Source of the DNA: Antedon bifida
Taxonomy: Eukaryota > Echinodermata > Crinoidea > Comatulida > Antedonidae
Assembly: GCA_963402885.1 (NCBI GenBank)
Contig: OY727095.1
Coordinates: 14,017,001 to 14,081,000 of the forward strand
DNA length: 64,000 nt
Direction: 5' to 3'
Below the pieces are notes generated by a model that saw nothing but the letters and a program-made list of their open reading frames with translations, was not told where the DNA came from and did not search any database. Both the position numbers and the translations under genes were made by a program. Positions 44,684 through 54,118 of the stretch are shown one piece after another (position 1 is the stretch's first letter; the number at the start of each line of letters is the position of its first letter).

Positions 44684-47600
44684 TTACCTGTCATTTTCTG
44701 GCGACTGCAGATCTGAAATGAGTATCAGTATTAAGAATTAAATATCACAAGCATCATAAACCCAATTTTTTCTCTACCAACGGCCAATTTTCCCAGATAG
44801 AGGGGACAGCAAATACTTAGTTGAGCCCAGAAGCCTATTTTTCAAAGATGTTGACAGCTTCACAGAGAGCTTTGACCAATCATAATTTTTTTTTTTTTTT
44901 TAATTTCCAAACCCAACCAACAGCAAAAGAAATTTGCCAATAATCTGTTGTTCAATTTATAGAGTAAGCATATCAAAATAAGATTAACAATATGTTCTTT
45001 GATGAAATATAAACTGTTCTATTTACATTGGATTGAGAACTATCTCTTATTTTTAAGTTTGTTGATAATACATTGCTGACCATTAAATGAATATGTTTTG
45101 TTTGAGTGATCAAAGTACGGTGACCTGTAAGTGTCACAGCAACTTATATATAAATATCACGACAGTATTTATGCAGATATTGTTTAGTGTATCAGCTTTT
45201 ATTCTTGACTAATAATAAAAGACATGGTCTTTTAAAGATTAGTTAAATAAGTTATTTACCTTATCAATTTTACTATAAAATCACATTTTAAGTTATTTTA
45301 TTTTAACAAGTATAATACAACTAATATTTTATGAGACTCACCACTCTCTGGTTCAGGTTTAGTTTCCTGTTCCACTACTTGTGTTTGAAATTCATCACTA
45401 AGAGTATCTGATGAATACAATGGAAATTGCTTTGTCACTTCTGGGCAATAAAAACATTCAGAAAAGACAGTTATTGTTGGCATACTAAGGTTGAACAGTA
45501 TATTAAAGGCCAGCTTTAAGACAGGGCTTTTGATTTTGTTTATATAATTGTGTTTAAATACAGTATGTTCATCATTTTCTATTGTTGAACTTTGCAATTG
45601 ACTTGACTTGTGTCACTGTTGAGTGGTGATGAAATAAAATAAAAAGTAAATTGATTTATGATCCTTAACTCACCACTCTTTGCTTCAAGTTTTGTTTCCT
45701 GTTCCACTACTTGTGTTTGAATAAGAGTATCTGATGGAACCGATGGAAATTGCTTTGTCACTTCTGGGCAATAAAAACATTCAGAAAAGACAGTCATTGT
45801 TAGTATACGTTGAACAGTATATTAAAGGCCAGCTTAAGGCCAAATTAACCATATAATAATATACAAATTATTCTATGAGACTTAACTCACCAGTTTCTGG
45901 TTTAGATTTAATTTCCTGTTCCAATTGTGTACGAGATTCCTCATTAACAGTCCCTGGTGAATCTGATGGTAATTCCTTTGTCACTTCTGTTATAAAGACA
46001 AATATAAAGAATATAGTTATGTATACATTATGTATTGAACAGTATATTAAAGAATAGCTTTAGAACATTTTTGATTGAGTTATATATGTTTAAATAAATT
46101 GATCATTTTCTATTGTTCAACTTCGTAACTGACTTGACTTGTGTGGTGGTGAAATAAAATACAAAGTAAATTCATTTATGATCCTTAACTCACCACTCTC
46201 TGCGTCAAGTTTTCTTTCCTGTTCTTCAATCACTTTCTTTATTTGTTTTTGAAATTCCTCATTAACAGTAACTGGTGAATCTGAATCTAATTGTTTTGTT
46301 ACTTCTGTTTAAAAAAAATACAGAAAAGACATTTATATATTTGCTATAATGTATCATGGTCTAAAAATTTTCATAGGCATCCTGGAAAAATGCGGTATAG
46401 ATGCCTGCCGGCGCTTACCATAAAACTATTCACATTGGTCGGAATATAACCAAGGTCAAGTAAATCGTCTAATAGTGCCAGACAAAATGGTGCTTAAGGG
46501 CGCTCTTTATTGTATAATTTTCCATAGAAATGGTGGTGAATTAAATTCTACAAATTGTAGTCTGTTTTTTTGTTTGTTCATGCACTACATGATATGATAC
46601 GGCCTTATCATGTTGAAACACTGGTTTTCTTGTCTGATCACCAAAGTTAAGCAACGTTGGACCCGGTTGGAGCTTGGATAGGAGACCGTCTGGGAGTTGG
46701 GGTCCCATCAAGCATTCAAAATCAGAACTACTGGCAGCCCCTGCATCTAGTATCTGCCTCAGACGTATTGGCTCATGCCTTTCCTCTGGTCAAGGTGAAA
46801 ACAGACTGAATTTACATCATTACCAGAATTAATATAACATACCTGGATTTGGTCTTGATGTCTCAACATCACCTATAACAAATAAAATATTTACTCATTT
46901 TTTCAATAAAAAAAGAAACCAGATTTATATATAGTGTATATATATATAGAAACACTTGACTAGTAATATTATACTGGAAATTAAATAATATAAAAAAATT
47001 AAGATGAGAAAATCTGTAAGAATTAGACAAAAAAAACCACCCAACCGATATTTGAAATAAAAATCCTCTGCTTGATATGTGGAATTAAGGTGTTTTAGGA
47101 ACTAGCAATGTAACCAAAGTGTATTATAGTGCTAGATAAAAAAAAAGCCAACACCTACATTGTTTCCACCCCATACTCTAACAATGTTACAGGCAATAAA
47201 TAGCTAGTTAATTTTTAAAGGATTGCAAAGTTAATGAATTTATAGAGCTGCGAATATCTGGTGAAAGATTATTCCAGAGTTTGACTGAGCGGTATTGAAA
47301 TGTTCTTTTACCAGAATCATTATGCCATTTTGGTAAGACTAAAGACCAGTGAACTGATTATTATGTTTAAAGGAATTAGTTTTTTTTAAAGAGGAATACG
47401 TATTTGGTTTGTGTTCCGATTTTTGTGAAAATTATAATAATATAAATACTAACAAAATTGTCAAAGATGATTTATATTGTCAGTGACTATTTAAAAGACC
47501 AAAGTAAGAAAACAATGGATTGGAATAGGACAGGAGAGAAGCATTTACTATGTATCTTACAGTTTTCATTTGAATTAACAACAGTTTATTTATAGAAAGA

Positions 47601-50600
47601 TTGCTCAAGCAAGTTGTAAATTTCCAACAACATAAAAGGATTTATAATTTACACATCTTTGGACATTGTACCCGGGTTGCTAGTCTGCAGCTAAACCGCT
47701 TGGATCGTAATGCTAAAATTTGGAGACTCAATTTTTATATACCTGAAATTATGGGAAGACACGTTACTTTTAGTAAGTGAATCATGTATCCAATCGGCAA
47801 CGAACGCATATGATTTAAATAATACATGCTGGCATGAACTTTATCGAATAGATGTTAAATTAAGTTTGATAATGATCAAATGAGGGTATATTAATGGATA
47901 AGAACTTTCCTCCTAGGACAGTTATAAAGATAGCCGAGACAAGCCATGAGTTAACAATGTTTTATAAAGGCTATAGGCGAGTTTAGGAATTAGGTTATAA
48001 TAAATAATTAAAATGTCAAAACTTCATACATATATTATTGACTAACAAAGGTTACAATTGTCTCAAAACCCCCAACAGACTTGAAGAGAAGCAAGTACTA
48101 AGTATAATGCAATAAATTCAGTAGTATATTTATAATCAATATTAAAATCAACTTATTATTAAATCAAATCAACAGTATCTGCAACGTATCACAAAATTAT
48201 CTACTTTTTTTTATCAGATCATCACAATAATCATATAAACATCTTCCTTACTTATGTGTTTCTCCATAATAACCATTTTATTAGATTTATCTTCACCTGG
48301 TTCCAATTGGTCACCTGATGATGCAGACTCATTCTTGTCTTTCTCACTATTGCCTATAAATTAGCAGAAATATAATAAAATTATCAACTTTATCCAAAAT
48401 GATTAAAATTTAAAAAAATTATTATTTCATATTAGAAAAAAAATTACCTTCATGTAAAATATTATTTAAATGAATGATTCAACAGCATTACAAGTAACTT
48501 AAACAAAATTAAAGTACATATTTCTAGCAACATAGAAGCATACAGATCTTTTTGATGGCGTCTATTTTTCAAAATCACGTAGAAGAAGTTCAAACAATTG
48601 TCAAAGCAATAAATAGTATTTAAAAGTGGCAAAAAAAAAATAATTTTGTTTTGAATGTAGACTCTGAAAGCCCCAAACAATTTTCATCAACAACGAATTG
48701 GGTGAAGGGGAAGGATTGGAAGGGTATGGCGCAGGCGGTAATTTTAAGGCTGCAAGGACCATCTTGACCGATTTTCAAATTTGTTTTCTCAAATGAGCCC
48801 TCCATACCTTTTAGATTTGTACTTAAAAAACTGCAGATCAACTAATTTGTTCATAAAATGCCTTAAATTTACACACTGTAAATCCATGATTTAAATAGAA
48901 ATAATTATGATTATTAAAACATAACAATTCAATAAATATTTAAAATAATTGAATTTCCACAATATTATGCCCAACTACGGCAGAATAATACTAACCACTG
49001 TGAATTATATGTTCCTTCACTAAATTAGTTAGATGGTGTACACAAGCATTTGTATCTTGTGCTATTTCTTTCAACTCTTTCAGATCTTCCACAACCTGCA
49101 GGATTTGTTTAGTGATCACACATATGTCACTATCGGTAATATCCTTTTCAGCGTAAGAATTAATTACAGCTTGGTCGACTTCCAATTTGTTCAGGATACC
49201 TGATAAACGACTCCATTCACTGTCAAAATCAGCTTGACTAATACGATAGTCTGTCTTGTGGGCCTGATCATTTCTGAAGTTTTTGAGGTCAGTAACCTTT
49301 TTTAATTCCTTTTTATCACATACGCAAAGATTAGTTATCAAAATGTTTAATAAAGTTATATCAAAGTCATTTATATCCGCTTCTCTTTCTGATGGGAATA
49401 ACAATTTCTTTTGTGTTTTGTTTAGCTTTTTCCAAAGTTCATGTTTTTTTTCCTTTAAAAATTCATGTACTCGTTCCGGTTGTAGGCCACCATCAGATGC
49501 ATGGGTGAGAAAAAACCGTCTCATTGCCTTTGTACCTTCCTCAAAAAGCAAACAACAAATTCGGAAATAATTGATGTTTTCCTCATTATAAACCGATTGA
49601 GCACGTATGGAGCACAATAAGGAATCTGTAAACGATAAATGACGAGATGGCTGTTGATAATTATTTGCATTAGCTAAAGTATTATTAGTGGAGTAATTTG
49701 GGATAATTAATGATCACCAAAATTCTATTTCCAGTCTACAGTAGTCTGAACCTTTTTATTTGGTCCATTGAATTTATGTCTCTCTTGTATAATGAACCAA
49801 TGGCTAATTCGTAAAAGCGTGAGCATTATTAACATTTGTCAGGAATTTATTCAAGATGTAAAAGAAAAAAACCTCCAATTACATGCATATTGTAATAATA
49901 TAGAAATACATTACAATTAAAAATGACAAATGTTTTTGAACAATTATTTACTTTTAATGGTTTTAAATTTATATAGCGCAAAATACAAATAGTCTCTATG
50001 CGCTGTTTAGCACAAGTCTGAAAATAAAAATGTTGATGTAAAATAAACCACGAAATAGCCTAAGAAAACCGAATAAATTGACCAAGACAACAGAAAAAGG
50101 ACCAAAAACAGAATTTCACATCACCACACTGTTTCATTGACTTGTCAAGACAAGCTAGCTATTTATTCACAAGTGTCATGGTGATGTGAGCATCTGACTA
50201 TCCTGCCTAACAAACAATAGTGTTTTAAACACAGAACATATCAATATAAATGTTTAATACAATGAAAACTAGAAAGCCACTCCGACAGTGCATACCTCCG
50301 CCTACTGTAAAATTCTCATACATAAGATTTCTCTGGCAAAAAAAAAAATATATATATATTTGTGTGTGTCTTAATGCTGTTTGTGATTTAGGCTAATTTC
50401 ACTACAAGCATGTGTATGCAAGTTTGGAGTAATGGTTATGTAACAAGCCTTTCAATTTCAATCTATGGCCCAATCGTTTACTCAAAATGATTATCAATCT
50501 TTCTGGAAACAGATTAAGAAATCTAAAACCAACTCTAACATACTTTCCAACTCAATTGATCAGGCTAAAGGTGAAGATGAAATTTGTGAACAATGGGCTA

Positions 50601-53296
50601 ATCATTATGAATCATTATTTAATTGTATCTCTGATGTTTCCAATGAAAAGTTTGTTAATGATACGTTATATACACATGCATACGACTGTTTATGTACTAA
50701 TTCTTCGCAAGTTAATGATTTTATTAATAAACTCCCCATGGGTAAATCCCCTGGATTTGATGGTTTGACAGGCGAACACATTAGGTATGCGAGTAAGCGA
50801 ATCTCTGTAGTCCTCAGTATATGTTTTAATGCCATGATATCTCATGGTCATGTGACAAAAGAGATATCTAAAGTTGTGCTCATACCAATTGTGAAATCTA
50901 AAACAGGGGATATTACAAGTAAAGACAACTACCGTCCTATTGCGCTTGCATGCGTGATGTCTAAAGTGTTTGAGTCTATTCTGATTTATATGTGTGGTGA
51001 TACACTTGAATCAAATGACCGACAGTATGCGTTTAAAAATTGTCATTCAACTGAAACATGTATTTTTATTCTCAAACAGACAATCGAATTTTATAATAGA
51101 AATGGTAGCCCGATTTATGCCTGTTTTTTAGATGCCTCCAAAGCATTTGATCGTATTAATCATTGGACACTGTACAAGAAACTGATTAATAGGGGAACCC
51201 CCTTGTGTGTAGTTAGAGTTCTTGTGTCTTGGTATACCAATCAAAGGTTTCATGTTCGGTGGGGAAAGTCACTGTCTAGAGACTTCCCAGTTACCAATGG
51301 TGTTAGACAAGGTGGAGTTATGTCTCCTTTACTTTTTAATATTTATATGGATGATTTAATTGTCAATCTCAGTATGTCTCGCAATGGATGCGAATTACAC
51401 GGTATAAAACTAAACAACCTTAGTTACGCGGATGATATGGTACTTATTGCACCATCTGCCTCCGCATTACAACATCTAATTCATATGTGTGAAAAATACT
51501 CATTAACGCATGATATATTGTATAACAAGAAAAAATCTGTATGTATGTTATTCTGTCCTACAGTCAGGAAATTGTCAAAGCTTCCCACTTTAAACTTATT
51601 TGATTCGGAGCTTGACTTTGTTAGAGTTTTTAATTACTTGGGTCACACTTTGACACCCGATTTGAAAGATGATACGGATATCAAACGACAGTACAGGTCA
51701 TTGTGCATAAGAGCTAATACACTTTGTAGAACTTTCTCAAAATGCTCTAAAAACATAAAGTGTTTTTTGTTTAAAACATATTGTAGTAACTTATACTGTG
51801 CCTCTTTGTGGGCAAATTTTAATGTAAAATCTATGGAAGCACTAAAGGTGTGCTTCAACAATGCCTTACGCCTGCTCCTTAATAAACCTAGGTCATGCAG
51901 TGCCAGCACCATGTTTGTAGAAAACCACATCTGCTCGTTCTACGAACTACAACGTAAGGTGGTGTTTGGCATGTTGTGCAGGTTAGGGAGGTCTGACAAT
52001 ATTGTCATAAAATGTATTCATGAATTTGCTTTTCCTTCATCCACTCTACGTAGTAGATGGATGAAGCTACTGTATAGTTCTAACCACGTGTCTATGTAAC
52101 GTTGGTTTTTTTTTTCTTTCTTTATATATCTACATATTTATATATATATATGTGTATTCGTTATATTTGTTGCTGAACTATGGAGAATTTTTTTTCCGAA
52201 ATAAAAGATGAATGAATGAATGAATTAACAATAGCTTCAGTTGACTAACAATAGAACAGCAACACGAAAATCAAACGAGTGAATTTGAAAAGAAATAGGT
52301 TTTTTAAACTACTCGCAACAAAAAACGTGCACATTAAATCAAATTATGTTTTAAAATTACAAATCACAAATTATAACTCTTGCCTTTTATACAAAAATAA
52401 AGTTTTTTGGACAAGTAGTTCTTGAGAAAATGCAATTTCAGTTTACTTGTTACTTTAAGACTGGTCGCCGGCTTTTGAAAAATTCTGTCCTATCTTTTAA
52501 CACTAACAGGTCTAAAAAAGTATACTAAAAAGTGGTCCAGAATTGGGACCATGGTCCCAAATTGTAATGGAATGGTCCTTGACCACATATCTATCTGTAT
52601 ATCGATTTTGGTAAAGATCTTGTAATTACTTGTTGAGTAATCCTGCTAACAAACAAACAAACAAACACACGCTTGGCGGAGGTAAATTATACAACTAACT
52701 TCCTGAACAACCCATTATTAGTTTAACGCGACCAAAAATAATAATGATAATAAAATTTAACTTACATGTCAAAATCACAATTCATAATCTTAAAACATTA
52801 TTTAAAATACGATTACTAAGCACATCAATTTAAAATTTGGACAAAACTTATTTTATTAGAAGCTAAACTTATCTGTAGTGTTGAGCCAATAACCATATAG
52901 TATAACCATATTATAATATTTATTTATTCAATTGGATTCAGTGGATCAGATACACCATGGACCATCAATATATAATCAATTAAGATCATCATGCTTCAGG
53001 CCATGATGAACAGAATAATGTGTTCTCTGTCTGAATGAGAAATAACAAATCTAACCGAGGTGGTGCTTAGGTATATGAAAAGTAATCATTATTATCGCTG
53101 AAAATATTATATTTGCCATTAATAGTCAATATAAAATGACCGTACCTATTAAATATTCTATTTTAGTAGGCCATCCCTGATCCTTCTCACTTATCACGAA
53201 ACCTGTACTAGTAGCGCTGGCCGTGCGTGGGGCTGAAGGATCATGGACTGGTTCTTTTGGTGCCTGGCCAACGCTTGATAGTTGTGGAGAAGACAT
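44684..53296 (-). CDS. HEPN (DZIP3-like) domain protein with modular linker exons, 9-exon model, 445 aa
   Basis: Exons: 53296-53146, 49625-48996, 48353-48252, 46872-46843, 46304-46194, 45986-45891, 45763-45674, 45440-45342, 44712-44684. Every internal junction is phase 1 with GT-AG sites, and the sum is 1338 nt with one terminal TAA. Exon 2 holds the HEPN domain (about residues 60-190): NYFRICCLLFEEGTKAMRRF, VHEFLKEKKHELWKKL and LKNFRNDQAHKTDYRIS, with the R-x4-H motif at 168-173. In HEPN RNases this pair is catalytic; DZIP3-type HEPN domains occur in invertebrate immune-type receptors and adaptors, where they may be only interaction modules. The tail is polar linker. The last exon may instead splice on at CAG/GTAAGT (44688), which would extend the protein. 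The start is uncertain (see the exons at 54119-63843). Confidence 0.72.
45342..46304 (-). CDS. Array of four duplicated linker exons (EVTK repeats)
   Basis: Exons 46304-46194, 45986-45891, 45763-45674 and 45440-45342 each begin EVTK and carry Ser-Asp-Ser/Thr, then a Gln/Glu-rich helix such as VVEQETKPEPES before the phase-1 donor GAGTG/GTGAGT. Intron DNA is duplicated with them (for example GAACAGTATATTAAAGGCCA next to two copies). Two copies, 45763-45674 and 45440-45342, are nearly identical. They lengthen a flexible acidic linker in 30- to 37-residue steps. Confidence 0.78.
46595..46716 (+). rRNA. 5S rRNA-like sequence (pseudogene or 5S-derived SINE head)
   Basis: TACGGCCTTATCATGTTGAA, TTCTTGTCTGATCACCAAAG, TTAAGCAACGTTGGACCCGG and TTGGATAGGAGACCGTCTGG follow the order of eukaryotic 5S rRNA, including the internal promoter boxes (AAGTTAAGCAACG; GGATAGGAGACCG). 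The end (GGGAGTTGGGGTCCCATCAA) departs from the usual 5S 3-prime arm, so a functional gene is doubtful. It lies on the plus strand in a minus-strand intron of the HEPN gene. Confidence 0.75.
46880..48250. other. Intron of the HEPN gene, no further gene seen
   Basis: AT-rich. No supported exon or repeat boundary. Confidence 0.4.
48252..48353 (-). CDS. HEPN gene exon 3, linker homologous to ROCO exon 16
   Basis: 102 nt, phase 1-1, encoding NSEKDKNESASSGDQLEPGE followed by DKSNKMVIMEKHI. The first two thirds parallel ROCO exon 16 in protein and DNA. Donor ATAA/GTAAGG. Confidence 0.7.
   Translation of the reverse strand, partial: AIVRKTRMSLHHQVTNWNQVKINLIKWLLWRNT
48996..49625 (-). CDS. HEPN-DZIP3-like domain exon
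   Basis: 630-nt exon, phase 1 at both ends, acceptor GTTTACAG at 49626 and donor AGTG/GTTAGT. The first helices carry NYFRICCLLFEEGTKAMRRF. ERVHEFLKEKKHELWKKLNK and FDITLLNILITNLC follow. FRNDQAHKTDYRIS holds the Arg, Asn and His typical of HEPN, and the last helices FDSEWSRLSGILNKLEVDQA close the domain. A coiled tail (ILQVVEDLKELKEIAQD) follows. This is the best supported domain of the right half. Confidence 0.82.
50465..52099 (+). CDS. LINE reverse transcriptase, 5-prime-truncated ORF2 (CR1/L2-like), 544 aa
   Basis: Non-LTR reverse transcriptase. From about residue 95: KLPMGKSPGFDGLTGEHIRY and VVLIPIVKSKTG, then DNYRPIALACVMSKVFE, CFLDASKAFDRINHWTL, VTNGVRQGGVMSPLLFNIYM and the catalytic LNNLSYADDMVLIAPSA. 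A C-terminal thumb/connection and an LYCASLWANF-type region follow to the stop. No apurinic-like endonuclease domain precedes it, so the copy is truncated at the 5-prime end. The frame is open from 50465 to 52099 without a stop, which suggests a young insertion. The 3-prime tail (ATGAATGAATGAATGAATT, 52208-52226) is microsatellite-like, as in the CR1/L2 group. Exact clade not assigned. Confidence 0.9.
   Translation: MAQSFTQNDYQSFWKQIKKSKTNSNILSNSIDQAKGEDEICEQWANHYESLFNCISDVSNEKFVNDTLYTHAYDCLCTNSSQVNDFINKLPMGKSPGFDGLTGEHIRYASKRISVVLSICFNAMISHGHVTKEISKVVLIPIVKSKTGDITSKDNYRPIALACVMSKVFESILIYMCGDTLESNDRQYAFKNCHSTETCIFILKQTIEFYNRNGSPIYACFLDASKAFDRINHWTLYKKLINRGTPLCVVRVLVSWYTNQRFHVRWGKSLSRDFPVTNGVRQGGVMSPLLFNIYMDDLIVNLSMSRNGCELHGIKLNNLSYADDMVLIAPSASALQHLIHMCEKYSLTHDILYNKKKSVCMLFCPTVRKLSKLPTLNLFDSELDFVRVFNYLGHTLTPDLKDDTDIKRQYRSLCIRANTLCRTFSKCSKNIKCFLFKTYCSNLYCASLWANFNVKSMEALKVCFNNALRLLLNKPRSCSASTMFVENHICSFYELQRKVVFGMLCRLGRSDNIVIKCIHEFAFPSSTLRSRWMKLLYSSNHVSM
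52208..52226 (+). repeat. LINE 3-prime (AATG)n tail
   Basis: Four AATG-type units directly before R1 sequence resumes; marks the LINE 3-prime end. Confidence 0.75.
53146..53296 (-). CDS. HEPN gene exon with two possible uses: first exon or internal exon
   Basis: From the ATG at 53296 the frame reads MSSPQLSSVGQAPKEPVHDP and ends GWPTKIEYLI at the phase-1 donor ATAG/GTACGG. The open frame continues upstream to an ATG at 53425 with a hydrophobic stretch, which could be a membrane segment but is AT-rich and doubtful. Inside the exon, TACTAGTACAG at 53203 is a phase-1 acceptor that would join the upstream exon at 54119 to GFVISEKDQGWP. Both uses keep the HEPN frame. Confidence 0.55.
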
Positions 53297-54118
53297 TATT
53301 CCGATATAATAGAAATCCCAGAAAAGCACAATGATATACAGAGTAGATATCCAAGTGAAACAAAATAATATCCAGCAAAAAAAAAATTTAAGCAAAACAT
53401 GATTCAAAACAGTAGAAAAACACACAAAACCAATTTAGATGTTGGATGTGTATACCGTAGTTGACACAAAAGACTCAACACCTAATTTTAAGTATATATC
53501 TGTTAATTTATTGCAAGTGAAACGTAGTTGAATGTGATACAAAAACACTTTATTTGGATAGAGTATAAAAATGCTGCTTATCTTCTTAAAACTAAAACCA
53601 ACTGCCTGAGATGTAATTGTGTAACCTCAGCAGGCAAAGGGGAATTGTTTTTCCACCAATTGGAAAGTGGGATTGGTCACTCCCTTGCCTATACATTCCA
53701 ATGTAGTGACCATAACAGGAAACAACCTTCATACTTGCTTGTCAGTGAAGTTTGATGAGCTAATAAATAATATTACCACAGGCCTTGTATGTCTATTCTG
53801 ATAATTACAGGATGAATAATATAGACAGTAAATATAAAACATGTATTAAAATAAAGTTACACATTTAAATAGGAGAAATTAAAAGTCCGATATATAAATT
53901 AAAAGTTCAATATGAATAGACGCTACAAAGCCTTTCATTTTGACCCAGTCTCACTAAATCACTAAAATAATCATGATTATAGACAGGTCAATGTTTGTCC
54001 TGTGAAAATGTGCGATTTCAAAACTTTATTCTATATAGATACATCTAAATGCAAGTACCGAGTGGTAGTGGTGGTAGTAGTGGCAGTGGTAATAGTACTA
54101 TATTAATAATTTTATTAC

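Larger units (their letters stand above)
50270..52690 (+). mobile_element. Repeat R1, second copy, split by a LINE insertion
   Basis: 50270-50462 and 52230-52690 are together the reverse complement of 421-1068. The break lies between GCCTTTCAA and AACAATAGCTTCAGTTGAC; in the uninterrupted copy these two words are adjacent. The inserted 1.77 kb is the LINE. Located in intron 1 of the HEPN gene. Confidence 0.88.

Noticed and set aside
50605..51930. Minus-strand frames opposite the LINE reverse transcriptase
   Set aside because: They are shadows of the RT frame; the RT motifs fix the coding strand.
53297..53425. Hydrophobic N-terminal extension upstream of the HEPN gene ATG
   Set aside because: Could be a membrane anchor, but the sequence is AT-rich and biased to Phe/Tyr/Ile as expected of non-coding DNA; kept only as an alternative.
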